From: Avipropionibacterium sp050157065
Lineage (GTDB): Bacteria; Actinomycetota; Actinomycetes; Propionibacteriales; Propionibacteriaceae
Direction: 5' to 3' (one strand)
Assembly (NCBI GenBank): GCA_050157065.1
Contig: CP189573.1
DNA: 64,000 bases
This document shows, piece after piece, positions 57,067 to 64,000 of the stretch. The first letter of the stretch is position 1, and every line of letters starts with the position of its first letter. The position numbers and the translations under genes are program-made. The notes under the pieces are model-generated. The model was not told the origin of the DNA and ran no database searches. It was given only the letters and a program-made list of their open reading frames with translations.

Positions 57067-57111
57067 ACCACCACCACCCCGACCACCACCACACCCCGAC
57101 CACCACCACCG
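57067..57111 (+). repeat. Tandem repeat between hisH and the amidohydrolase gene
   Basis: Three copies of an ACCACCACCAC(A)CCCCG unit of 15, 17 and 13 bp fill most of the 76-bp gap. The RNA would be almost free of G and unstructured. It ends 6 nt before a GAGAAGG ribosome site. Copy number probably varies by slippage. Confidence 0.8.
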
Positions 57112-57127
57112 CAGAGAAGGCACACCG

Positions 57128-57967
57128 ATGTTCGTCGACGTCCACACCCACTGCCTGGCCCACGAACACTGGGGGCCGGAGTGGGACGACAACTGGAAGC
57201 CGGTGTACCACCGGGAGTGGGAGGACGTACGGCCCGAGGACTACGACCGCGACATGGCCGCGGCCGGGGTCGACGTGGCGTTCGTGTTCGGACTGCGCGC
57301 GACGAAGGCGGGCGTGCTGATCCCGAACCGGTTCGTCGCCGACTTCTGCCGCCGGACCACCACGCGAACGGTCGGGTTCGCGTCGTTGGACCTGTCCGAC
57401 GACGACGTGATGGAGCAGTTCGCCGAAGGCCTCGAGCTCGGCCTGCGCGGGGTCAAGTTGTACCCGGTGCTGGCCGGGTTCGACCCGCGCGACGAACGGC
57501 ACGACGCGTTCTACCGCGCCGCCACCGAGGCCGGGGTGGTCGTGCTGTGGCACATGGGCGCCTCCCCGAGCAAGGCCGCCGACCTGCGGTGGGCCGACCC
57601 GCTGCTGGTCGACGTGGTCGCCGCCCGGCATCCCGGGCTGACCCAGATCATCGCCCACATGGGCCATCCGTGGCAGCGCGAGGCCTTCTTGGTGTGCCGC
57701 AAGAACCCGCGCGTGTTCACCGACGTGTCCGCGTCGTGGGCGCGGCCATTCGACGCCTTCCACGCACTCGTCCGGTCCCAGGAGTGGGGGGTCACCGACA
57801 AGCTGCTGTTCGGCTCGGACTACCCGTTCTGGACGCCCGCCGAGGCCGCCGCCGGGCTGCGGGAGATCGCGTCCATGACCGCAGGCACGTTGCCCGGGGT
57901 CAACCCCGACACCGTCGAGAGCATGCTGGCCGGCGACCCGCTGGCCCGGCTCGGCCTCTCGGCCTGA
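57128..57967 (+). CDS. Amidohydrolase family protein (amidohydrolase 2 type)
   Basis: A 279-residue metal-dependent TIM barrel. His6 and His8 in 'DVHTHC' start the metal site, 'VLWHMGASP' (about 140-148) and 'IIAHMGHPW' (about 176-184) give further His, and Asp in 'FGSDYPFW' (about 236) completes it, the set seen in decarboxylases and hydrolases of this superfamily. ATG start with AGAAGG 8 nt upstream. It interrupts the otherwise normal hisH-hisA order. No histidine role is known for the family; a decarboxylase or lactonase is equally possible. Confidence 0.8.
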   Translation: MFVDVHTHCLAHEHWGPEWDDNWKPVYHREWEDVRPEDYDRDMAAAGVDVAFVFGLRATKAGVLIPNRFVADFCRRTTTRTVGFASLDLSDDDVMEQFAEGLELGLRGVKLYPVLAGFDPRDERHDAFYRAATEAGVVVLWHMGASPSKAADLRWADPLLVDVVAARHPGLTQIIAHMGHPWQREAFLVCRKNPRVFTDVSASWARPFDAFHALVRSQEWGVTDKLLFGSDYPFWTPAEAAAGLREIASMTAGTLPGVNPDTVESMLAGDPLARLGLSA

Positions 57968-58023
57968 CCGGCCCCGTCCTGCTGGGGTGTGAACAGCCGG
58001 TCCGCAACGGATAGGGTGCCGTG

Positions 58024-58755
58024 GTGACTTCCTTGGAACTGCTCCCCGCCGTCGACGTGGTCGACGGCCAGGCGGTCCAGCTCGTCCAGGGCGTGGCCGG
58101 CACCGAGAAGCGGTTCGGCGATCCCGCCGCGGCCGCCCGGCGCTGGATCGACCAGGGGGCCCGGTGGCTCCACCTGGTCGACCTCGACGCCGCCTTCGGG
58201 CGGGGTAGCAACGCCGACGTGCTGGGCCGACTGATCGACGAGGTCGAGGTCGACGTCGAACTGTCCGGAGGCATCCGCGACGACGCGAGCCTGGAGCGGG
58301 CACTCGGCACCGGCTGCCGACGGGTGGTGATCGGCACCGCCGCGATGGAACAGCCCGAGTGGGTGGAGCGGATCATCGCCGAGCACGGCGACCGGATCGC
58401 GATCGGCCTCGACGTGAAGGGCGACAAGCTCGCCGCCCGCGGCTGGACCCGTGAAGGTGGGGACCTGATGGAGACCCTGCAACGACTCGACGCGGCCGGC
58501 TGCGCCCGCTTCGTCGTCACCGACGTCACCTCCGACGGCATGTTGTCCGGCCCGAACCTGGAGTTGCTGGGCCGCGTCTGCGCACACACCGACGCCCCGG
58601 TCGTCGCCTCCGGTGGCGTCTCGTCGCTGCGCGACATCGAGATGCTGACCGGGCTGGTCCCGATCGGCGTCGAGGGCGCCATCATCGGCACCGCGCTGTA
58701 CGTGGGCAACGTCGAGCTGCCCCAGGCGCTCGCGGTGGCGGCGGGCCGACCGTGA
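58024..58755 (+). CDS. hisA: HisA / PriA-type phosphoribosyl isomerase
   Basis: A 243-residue TIM barrel isomerising ProFAR in histidine synthesis. Catalytic Asp residues are in 'LLPAVDVVDGQ' (Asp10) and 'VTDVTSDGM' (near residue 166). In actinobacteria this protein usually also serves as TrpF (PriA), and the window's trp operon lacks trpF, so the bifunctional role is likely. GTG at 58024 follows TAGGGT by 6 nt; another GTG is 3 nt earlier. It may have its own promoter after the amidohydrolase. Stop overlaps the next gene. Confidence 0.9.
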   Translation: MTSLELLPAVDVVDGQAVQLVQGVAGTEKRFGDPAAAARRWIDQGARWLHLVDLDAAFGRGSNADVLGRLIDEVEVDVELSGGIRDDASLERALGTGCRRVVIGTAAMEQPEWVERIIAEHGDRIAIGLDVKGDKLAARGWTREGGDLMETLQRLDAAGCARFVVTDVTSDGMLSGPNLELLGRVCAHTDAPVVASGGVSSLRDIEMLTGLVPIGVEGAIIGTALYVGNVELPQALAVAAGRP

Positions 58756-61115
58756 CCCAGTCGTCCACCATTGCCCCCGCCCTCACCTTCGGGGCCGGGC
58801 GGGTCACCACCACCGGCCCCGGGCTGGACGGCCGGCTGGCCGACCTGCTCGCCGACAAGATGATCGTGATGACCGGGGTGACCGGCTTCATCGGCGAGCA
58901 GCTGTTGTGGAAGATCCTCACCGAGTTGCCGACCACCACCGCCGGGGTGATCGTCCGCCGCAAGGGCTCGGCCGACGCCCGGTCCCGGGTGCTCAGCCTG
59001 CTGAAGAAGAAGATCTTCACCGAGCTGGTCGCCGCGGCCGGCTCCACCGAAGCCCTGCTGGAGCAGCGGATCGTGGTGATCGAGGGCGACCTGCCCAACG
59101 TCCCCGAGCTGCCCGACGAGCTCGACGTGGTCGTCCACTGTGCCGGCGACGTGTCGTTCGACCCGCCGATCGACCAGGCGTTCACCACGAACGTGGTCGG
59201 CACCGAGCGGCTGATGGAGCAGATGCTGGCCGCCGGCAAGCGGTCCGGCAAGACCCCGCACTACGTCCACATCTCCACCGCCTACACCGCCGGCCGCCGC
59301 CGCGGCGCCATCCCCGAGGCGGCGCACGTCCACGACATCGACCACCGCGCCGAGACCGAACAGGGCCTGGGCCTGCGTGCCCTCGTCGAGGCCGAGTCGC
59401 GTACCTCCGAGCGGCTCACCCAACTGCGGACCGAGGCCGAACTCGAGCATCGGCAGGCCGGCTACCTGACCACCGCCGCCGACACCGAACGGCGCCGCAA
59501 GGCGTGGGTCGAGGCCGAACTGGTCACCGCCGGCACCGAACGGGCCCGCTCCCTGGGCTGGACCGACGTCTACACCTTCACCAAGGCGCTGGGGGAGCGG
59601 GTGGTGGCCGAGGTCGGTGCCGACATCCCGGTGTCGGTGGTCCGCCCTGCGATCGTCGAGTCGTCGTGGAAGCACCCGTACCCCGGGTGGATCGAAGGCT
59701 TCAAGATGGCCGAGCCGCTGATCCTGGCGTACGGCCGCGGTGACCTGCCCGAGTTCCCCGCCTCACCGGACTCGGTGGTCGACATCGTGCCGTGCGACCA
59801 CGTCGTGAACGCGATCCTGGCGGTGTGCGCGACGAACCCCGAGCCCGGCCGGCCGGAGTTCTACCACGTGTCGTCCGGCGCACGGAACCCGCTGACCTTC
59901 TCCGACCTGTACCGCCACGTCCGCAACTACTTCCTCGCCCACCCGTTCGTCGGCGGGGACCGCGGTGTCGCCTCGCTGCCGGTGTGGAAGTTCCCCGGTG
60001 CCGCGTCGGTGGAGCGATTCCTGTCCACCTCGGAGCGATCCCACAAGATCGGTGAAGCGGTGCTGCGCCGGGTGCCGCGGTCCAAGCCGGCCCGAGCGCT
60101 GGCGAAGAACCTCGACCGGACCAAGCGACGGCTCGACTTCCTCGCCCGCTACCTGGGCCTGTACAACGAGTACGCCCAGTCCGAGCTCCACTTCGTCGAC
60201 GACAACACGCTGCGGCTGCACCACTGCCTGCACCCCGACGACGTCGACAGCTTCGCCTTCGACACCGCCGACTACGACTGGACGACGTACCTGGAGGAGG
60301 TGCACTGTCCGTCGATCACCGAGCCGGTCCGGCGGATGGATGCACTGCGTCGCAAGCGGGGCAACCGGCCCACCACGATGAAGCCGCTCACGCCGCGTAC
60401 CGACTCGGACCCGGACCGGTCGGAGGTGGTTGCGGTGTTCGACCTGGACGGCACGGTGATGCGCACCAACGTCGTCGAGCAGTACCTGTGGGCCCGGCTG
60501 CCCGAGCTCGGCGCGGCCGAGAAGGTGGCCGAGCTGGGGTCGTTGGTACGGGCGTTGCCCGGCTGGCTGCGCGCCGAGCGCAAGGACCGCGGCAGCTTCC
60601 TGCGCGCGATGTACCGGCGCTACGCCGGTGCAGACCTGGCCGCCCTGGAGACGTTCGTCGACGAGCACATGGCCGGCCACATCCTCGACCGGGTGTCGCC
60701 GGAGGCGATCCGCCGGATCCGGGAGCACCGCGCGGCCGGCCACACCACGATCCTGATCACCGGCGTGATCCGGCCGCTGACCCGGCCGCTGATGCCGCTG
60801 TTCGACACGATCGTGGCCGCCGACCTCGACACCGACGCGAGCGGTCGGTGCACCGGCTACCTGTCGACCCCGGCGCTGGTGGGGGAGTCCCGGGCCGCCT
60901 GGCTGCACCACTACGCCACCTTGCACGAGGTCGACCTGCAGCGGTCCTTCGCCTACGCCGACTCGCATTCGGACCTGCCGTGGCTGTCGGTGGTCGGCAA
61001 CCCGGTCGCGGTCAGCCCCGACATCCCGTTGATGCGGGCCGCCGGCACCAACCAGTGGACCATCGTCGACTGGGCCAGCACACCACGAACACCGGTCTGG
61101 GTGATGCCGTCATGA
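58752..61115 (+). CDS. Fusion of acyl-CoA reductase-like SDR and HAD-IB phosphatase
   Basis: A 787-residue two-domain protein. Residues 35-420 form an extended SDR of the 'male sterility'/fatty acyl reductase type: NAD(P) loop 'TGVTGFIGEQLL' (41-52) and the catalytic Tyr274 and Lys278 in 'YTFTKALGE'. Residues 430-530 are a helical linker, and 555-775 a HAD-IB (SerB/PlsC-associated) phosphatase with 'FDLDGT' (Asp564, Asp566) and 'YADSHSDLPWL' for magnesium. Together they suggest lipid work: reduction of an acyl thioester and removal of a phosphate. GTG start overlaps the hisA stop, placing it in the his operon. The substrate is unknown. Confidence 0.8.
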   Translation: MTQSSTIAPALTFGAGRVTTTGPGLDGRLADLLADKMIVMTGVTGFIGEQLLWKILTELPTTTAGVIVRRKGSADARSRVLSLLKKKIFTELVAAAGSTEALLEQRIVVIEGDLPNVPELPDELDVVVHCAGDVSFDPPIDQAFTTNVVGTERLMEQMLAAGKRSGKTPHYVHISTAYTAGRRRGAIPEAAHVHDIDHRAETEQGLGLRALVEAESRTSERLTQLRTEAELEHRQAGYLTTAADTERRRKAWVEAELVTAGTERARSLGWTDVYTFTKALGERVVAEVGADIPVSVVRPAIVESSWKHPYPGWIEGFKMAEPLILAYGRGDLPEFPASPDSVVDIVPCDHVVNAILAVCATNPEPGRPEFYHVSSGARNPLTFSDLYRHVRNYFLAHPFVGGDRGVASLPVWKFPGAASVERFLSTSERSHKIGEAVLRRVPRSKPARALAKNLDRTKRRLDFLARYLGLYNEYAQSELHFVDDNTLRLHHCLHPDDVDSFAFDTADYDWTTYLEEVHCPSITEPVRRMDALRRKRGNRPTTMKPLTPRTDSDPDRSEVVAVFDLDGTVMRTNVVEQYLWARLPELGAAEKVAELGSLVRALPGWLRAERKDRGSFLRAMYRRYAGADLAALETFVDEHMAGHILDRVSPEAIRRIREHRAAGHTTILITGVIRPLTRPLMPLFDTIVAADLDTDASGRCTGYLSTPALVGESRAAWLHHYATLHEVDLQRSFAYADSHSDLPWLSVVGNPVAVSPDIPLMRAAGTNQWTIVDWASTPRTPVWVMPS

Positions 61116-61161
61116 ACACCGGCGACACCACCGACTGCACCGAACTGACAGGAGACCGTTG

Positions 61162-62694
61162 ATGGCACGCCCCGGATTCGTCCACGAGGTCAACGACCGG
61201 ACCCCGGCGTTGGCCGTGCACAGCGGGACCGGCGTCCACCTGGAGCGGTTCCGTCACGGCACGAAGGTGTTGTACGGCCCGCAGCCGACCCTGCCCGGTG
61301 CCCCCGTCCGGACCAGCGTGGCCGACGCCCTGGCCGCACCGGTCGCCGGTGCTCCACTGGCCGACCGGCTCCGCCCCGGGATGCGACTCACCATCGCCTT
61401 CTCCGGTGCCGCGTCGACCGTCCCCGCGTTGCGGGAGCCCGACCCCCGCGGTATCGCCGTCGAGGAGGTGCTGACCCTGGCGGCCGCGGCCGGTGTCGAC
61501 GACGTCGAACTGGTCTGCGCCCGCGGTCTGGGCCGTCGGTTCAGCGACACCGAACTGCAGCAGGTGCTGGGCCGCCGGGTCCACGAGTCGTTCGCACCCT
61601 CGGGCCGGATCAGCCAGCACGACGCCACCGACGGCGCGCAATTGACCGAGGTCGGCGAGGCCGACGGACGGCCGGTCGCGGTGAACGGCCGGGTCGCCGG
61701 GTCCGACCTGGTGATCATGGTCACCGTCACCGACTCCGCGGCGCTCGCCGGGCCGGCGGGGCTGGCCACCGGGCTCGGCTCGGAGGCCACGATCAGCGCG
61801 TTGCGGCAGCCGGGCGCCGACGCGGCTGCCGCCGATCGGGTCGGCCGGGTGATCGCCGAGTCGGTCGACGTGTTCGCCGTCGAGGTCGCCGTCGAGGTTG
61901 ACCCCTTCGGCTCCGACCTGTCCTTCCTCGCCAAGCGCGAATGGGAGTGGAACCTCAAGGAGCAGGCCGTGCTCGCCGGCACCCGTGGTGTGCAGCGGGT
62001 GCTGCCGTACCGGGCCCGCGGTCGGATGCTGCGGCAGGCCCGGTCCCGTGCCGGGGTGGTGTCGGCGGTCGCCGGACCTCCCGAGGCGACCGGAGCGGTC
62101 ACCGTACGGCAGCTCACCGAGGGGCGCGCGGTCCCGCTCGCCGAGCAGGTCGACGTGCTGCTCACCGGCACCGGTCACGTCTCGCGCCACGGTGTCGGCG
62201 CCGAGCTGAATCCCTTGCTGGCAGCACATCTGGGCCTGCACACCGCGTACGGCAGCCACACCGGGACCCCGGTGGTCCGGGACGGTGGCGCCATGATCAT
62301 CTTCGACGACGCCGAGCCGCGGTTCCACCGGCACCACGTCGCGACGGCCGACTTCTTCGCCGCCGTGCTGCCCGAAGGCAACGACCCGACCACCGTCGCC
62401 TCGCACGAGGACAGGTTCGCCGAGGACGACTGGTACCGACACCTGTACCGGACCTCGGAGGCCCACCACGCCCGGCAGCCGTTCCATCTCTGGTACGACC
62501 TCGAGCCGGCTCGGTCGGCGCTGACCGACGTGGTGTGGGTGGGCGGCAACCGCGAGGTGTGCCAGCTGATGGGCTTCCGGGCCGCCTCCACCCTCGGCGA
62601 TGCCCTCGAGATGGTCGGCGCCGGGCAGGCGACCACACTGGCCTACCTGCACAACCCGCCGTACGCGGTGGCCGACGTGGCGGGTTCGAAGTGA
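61162..62694 (+). CDS. LarA-like (DUF2088, lactate racemase-related) protein
   Basis: A 510-residue protein distantly like the nickel-pincer racemase LarA. The N-terminal part has the family's 'LRPGMRLTIAFSG' strand-loop (about residues 71-83) and an 'SQHDATDGAQL' element (about 152-162) matching the conserved His-Asp of LarA. The usual 'DRTRPT' and glycine-rich 'SGGxK' motifs are not found, so nickel-pincer binding is doubtful, and the C-terminal 150 residues are unfamiliar. ATG start with CAGGAG 7 nt upstream, 46 nt after the reductase-HAD gene. Its stop overlaps the next gene. Probably acts in the same pathway as its neighbours. Confidence 0.5.
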   Translation: MARPGFVHEVNDRTPALAVHSGTGVHLERFRHGTKVLYGPQPTLPGAPVRTSVADALAAPVAGAPLADRLRPGMRLTIAFSGAASTVPALREPDPRGIAVEEVLTLAAAAGVDDVELVCARGLGRRFSDTELQQVLGRRVHESFAPSGRISQHDATDGAQLTEVGEADGRPVAVNGRVAGSDLVIMVTVTDSAALAGPAGLATGLGSEATISALRQPGADAAAADRVGRVIAESVDVFAVEVAVEVDPFGSDLSFLAKREWEWNLKEQAVLAGTRGVQRVLPYRARGRMLRQARSRAGVVSAVAGPPEATGAVTVRQLTEGRAVPLAEQVDVLLTGTGHVSRHGVGAELNPLLAAHLGLHTAYGSHTGTPVVRDGGAMIIFDDAEPRFHRHHVATADFFAAVLPEGNDPTTVASHEDRFAEDDWYRHLYRTSEAHHARQPFHLWYDLEPARSALTDVVWVGGNREVCQLMGFRAASTLGDALEMVGAGQATTLAYLHNPPYAVADVAGSK

Positions 62695-63239
62695 GCTCTC
62701 GCATTCGGACCTCAGCCGAGGTGGTCGGCGCGGACGTGCTGTCCGAGGTCGATGACCCGTGCGTGTTCTGGGTCGTCGACGGCACCCCGGCCACGGTGCG
62801 GGCCGCACTGCCGGGCCGCCGGGTCCGTTTCGTGACCCCGACGGTGGGGGACCGGCTGCGCCGCCGCGGACCGTCGGTCGCGATCCTGGTCGACAGCGTC
62901 ACCCTCGCCTCGGAGCAGTTGGCGCAACTGCTGCCGGTACGGGTGGTGCCGATGTGGGTCGGCGGTGCCTGGACCGGTGGGCCCGTACGGGTCAGGTTCG
63001 GTCGGCCGCTGGCGCCGGCCGAGGGTGAGGACGCCGCCACCTTCGGTGATCGGGTCGCCGACGCGGGCGAAGCGCTCGCGGCGGAGGAGCAGCACGGCTG
63101 GTGGCAGGTCGTCTCCGGTTCGGTCGACCTCCACGACGCGACGGTGCCGAGCCCACCGGCCGGCGGCTGGCGGCAGCACTGGTTGCGGACCGATCCGCAC
63201 CACGGCGGCGACGCCGACCGACGCGCGATCTGGTCCTGA
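62691..63239 (+). CDS. Acyltransferase-like protein lacking the HX4D motif
   Basis: A 182-residue protein resembling the second half of PlsC-type acyltransferases: 'VAILVDSVTLASEQLAQLLPVRVVPMWVGGAWTGGPVRVRFGRPLAP' (about 62-108) recalls the 'PVVPVGIRG...VRVGEPL' region. The catalytic HX4D motif expected in the first half is absent, so it is either a degenerate enzyme or a non-catalytic partner. GTG start overlaps the LarA-like stop (GTGA). It is the last gene of the his-operon tail. Confidence in the fold is modest. Confidence 0.45.
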   Translation: MSSRIRTSAEVVGADVLSEVDDPCVFWVVDGTPATVRAALPGRRVRFVTPTVGDRLRRRGPSVAILVDSVTLASEQLAQLLPVRVVPMWVGGAWTGGPVRVRFGRPLAPAEGEDAATFGDRVADAGEALAAEEQHGWWQVVSGSVDLHDATVPSPPAGGWRQHWLRTDPHHGGDADRRAIWS

Positions 63240-63249
63240 CGCGGGCGTA

Positions 63250-63281
63250 CTTCAGGAGGCGAGTGTCCTTCAGGAGGCGAG
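63250..63281 (+). repeat. 18-bp tandem duplication at the end of coaE
   Basis: CTTCAGGAGGCGAG occurs at 63250-63263 and 63268-63281, one unit (18 bp) apart. The second copy contains the coaE stop and last codons (read on the minus strand); the first is a duplicate just downstream. It carries a second in-register stop, so the protein end is unaffected. Confidence 0.85.
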
Positions 63282-63869
63282 GGGGCGCAGCCGCTCGTGC
63301 CAGAGCCGTTCGGCCGCGGCGATGAGGTCGGCCTCGGTGCCCTCGTTGTCCAGCCACACGTCGGCCACCGCCCGCCGGGCCGCGTCGTCGGCCTGGGCGG
63401 CGATCCGCTCCCGGGCGGCGTCGGGGGCCATCCCGCGCAACTCCACCAGACGCCGCAGCCGGGTCTCGGCCGAGGCGCCCACGATCACCACCAGGTCGTA
63501 GTCGCCGGCGCGGTCGAGTTCGACCAGCAACGGGATGTCGTGCACCACCACCGCCCCGGGCGCTGCGGCCTCGCGCAGTTCATGGGTCCGGTCGACGACC
63601 CGCGGGTGGATGATCTGCTCAAGGTCGCGGCGAGCCGCTGCGTCACCGAACACGATCCGACCCAGCGCGGGCCGGTCGAGACTGCCGTCCGGGCCGATCA
63701 CGTGCTCGCCGAACCGCTGCCGTACGGCGTCGAAGCCGGGGGTGCCCGGTGCCACCACCTCCCGGGCCAGCACGTCGGCGTCAATGATCACCGCGCCGAG
63801 CCCGGCCCACGTCCGGGCCACCGTCGACTTGCCGGACGCGATCCCGCCGGTCAACCCCACGAACACCAT
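63270..63869 (-). CDS. coaE: Dephospho-CoA kinase CoaE
   Basis: A 199-residue kinase for the last step of coenzyme A synthesis. The P-loop 'GLTGGIASGKST' (residues 5-16, Lys14), 'IDADVLAREVV' (Asp as base) and 'VVHDIPLLVE' are standard. The UPF0157/GrpB extension seen in some actinobacterial CoaE proteins is absent. The ATG at 63869 is chosen with GAGGG 5 nt upstream; GTG codons on either side are alternatives. It converges on the his-operon tail with a 30-bp gap. Confidence 0.93.
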   Translation of the reverse strand: MVFVGLTGGIASGKSTVARTWAGLGAVIIDADVLAREVVAPGTPGFDAVRQRFGEHVIGPDGSLDRPALGRIVFGDAAARRDLEQIIHPRVVDRTHELREAAAPGAVVVHDIPLLVELDRAGDYDLVVIVGASAETRLRRLVELRGMAPDAARERIAAQADDAARRAVADVWLDNEGTEADLIAAAERLWHERLRPLAS

Positions 63870-63893
63870 GAGCCCTCGCACACCATGACGCAG

Positions 63894-63899
63894 AGCCTA
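63894..63899 (-). promoter_or_regulatory. -10 box of coaE
   Basis: TAGGCT on the minus strand (63899-63894) would start the transcript about 17 nt before the coaE ATG, with GAGGG in between. A good -35 is not evident. Confidence 0.4.
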
Positions 63900-63914
63900 G
63901 CCGGGCCGCATGAC

Positions 63915-63943
63915 TTCGCTCGGGGCCAAATGGCGACTATCAT
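63915..63943 (+). promoter_or_regulatory. Promoter reading out of the window
   Basis: TTCGCT (63915-63920) and TATCAT (63938-63943) are 17 bp apart, pointing right. No start codon with a good ribosome site follows before 64000, so the leader is at least 50 nt. In many actinobacteria rpsA neighbours coaE, so the gene outside may be rpsA; this is a guess. Confidence 0.4.
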
Positions 63944-64000
63944 CACCGTTGCCCCCGGGCCCGCGTACGAGGCCCGACCGCTGAACTGGAGACTGACCGC

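Noticed and set aside
57061..57117. A CRISPR array at the CACCAC repeats
   Set aside because: Units are 13-17 bp, directly adjacent with no spacers, and there are no cas genes.
1..64000. tRNA or rRNA genes
   Set aside because: The gaps between genes were read for cloverleaf arms and conserved T-loop sequence; none was found, and no rRNA-like segment is present.

Overview
This window is chromosomal DNA of a high-GC Gram-positive actinobacterium, most likely from the Propionibacteriales (order-level guess from gene content; no 16S is present). The evidence is the uniformly GC-rich codon use, many GTG starts, 4-bp stop/start overlaps, two DUF222/HNH endonucleases of the 13E12 type, the actinobacterial small membrane families (TIGR02234, HGxxPAAW), a TIGR03085 DinB-like protein, and a HisA in a trp/his setting without trpF. 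At least eleven gene starts sit 6-8 nt downstream of a TANNNT-like -10 box, which indicates widespread leaderless transcription.

Layout. 0-7.6 kb: a MerR regulator divergent from a DUF4188 gene with a textbook 19-bp-spacer MerR operator, a hexapeptide acyltransferase, etfBA, a cysteine desulfurase, mnmA, a MetE-like protein and GrpB. 7.6-13 kb: accessory block with a DUF222/HNH endonuclease, an SRPBCC protein, an aminotransferase and a Cys-type sulfatase. 13-21 kb: ligA, a small membrane protein, an ACT-domain protein, a secreted 5'-nucleotidase and gatCAB. The etf-iscS-mnmA-metE'-ligA-ACT-gat order matches the conserved order I recall from mycobacteria, with insertions. 21-37.6 kb: a lipoprotein sugar dehydrogenase and TIGR03085 protein, divergent from hisI-trpE-(TIGR02234)-(HGxxPAAW)-trpC-trpB-trpA, an extracytoplasmic redox trio (SCO1, MauE/DoxX, DsbA-like), lgt and gltBD. 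37.6-38.9 kb: an IS5-type element with a frameshifted transposase and a passenger ORF, inserted exactly in a CTAG shared by the stop codons of gltD and a convergent DUF3037 gene. 39-44 kb: DUF3037 plus HipA-like kinase, a structured intergenic region, and dnaE. 44-50.7 kb: accessory block with a cupin, two gene remnants fused head to head by a deletion, a membrane protein, a P-loop kinase, a NUDIX hydrolase, YbaK, a second DUF222/HNH endonuclease and azlCD. 50.7-53.2 kb: an MFS exporter with a carboxypeptidase-regulatory-like tail plus its TetR regulator. 53.3-63.2 kb: hisD-hisC-hisB-hisH, an amidohydrolase, hisA, then an acyl-reductase/HAD fusion, a LarA-like protein and an acyltransferase-like protein. 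63.3-64 kb: coaE and a promoter leading out of the window.

How it fits together: trpECBA without trpF is explained if HisA is the bifunctional PriA, so the his and trp blocks depend on each other. EtfAB, the redox trio and Lgt supply electron transfer and lipoprotein maturation. The desulfurase and MnmA form a tRNA thiolation pair. The least explained parts are the three-gene tail of the his operon (reductase-HAD, LarA-like, acyltransferase-like), the DUF3037/HipA pair, and the two HNH genes whose leaderless start codons lie inside half-decayed LexA boxes. No tRNA, rRNA, CRISPR or replication origin was seen.
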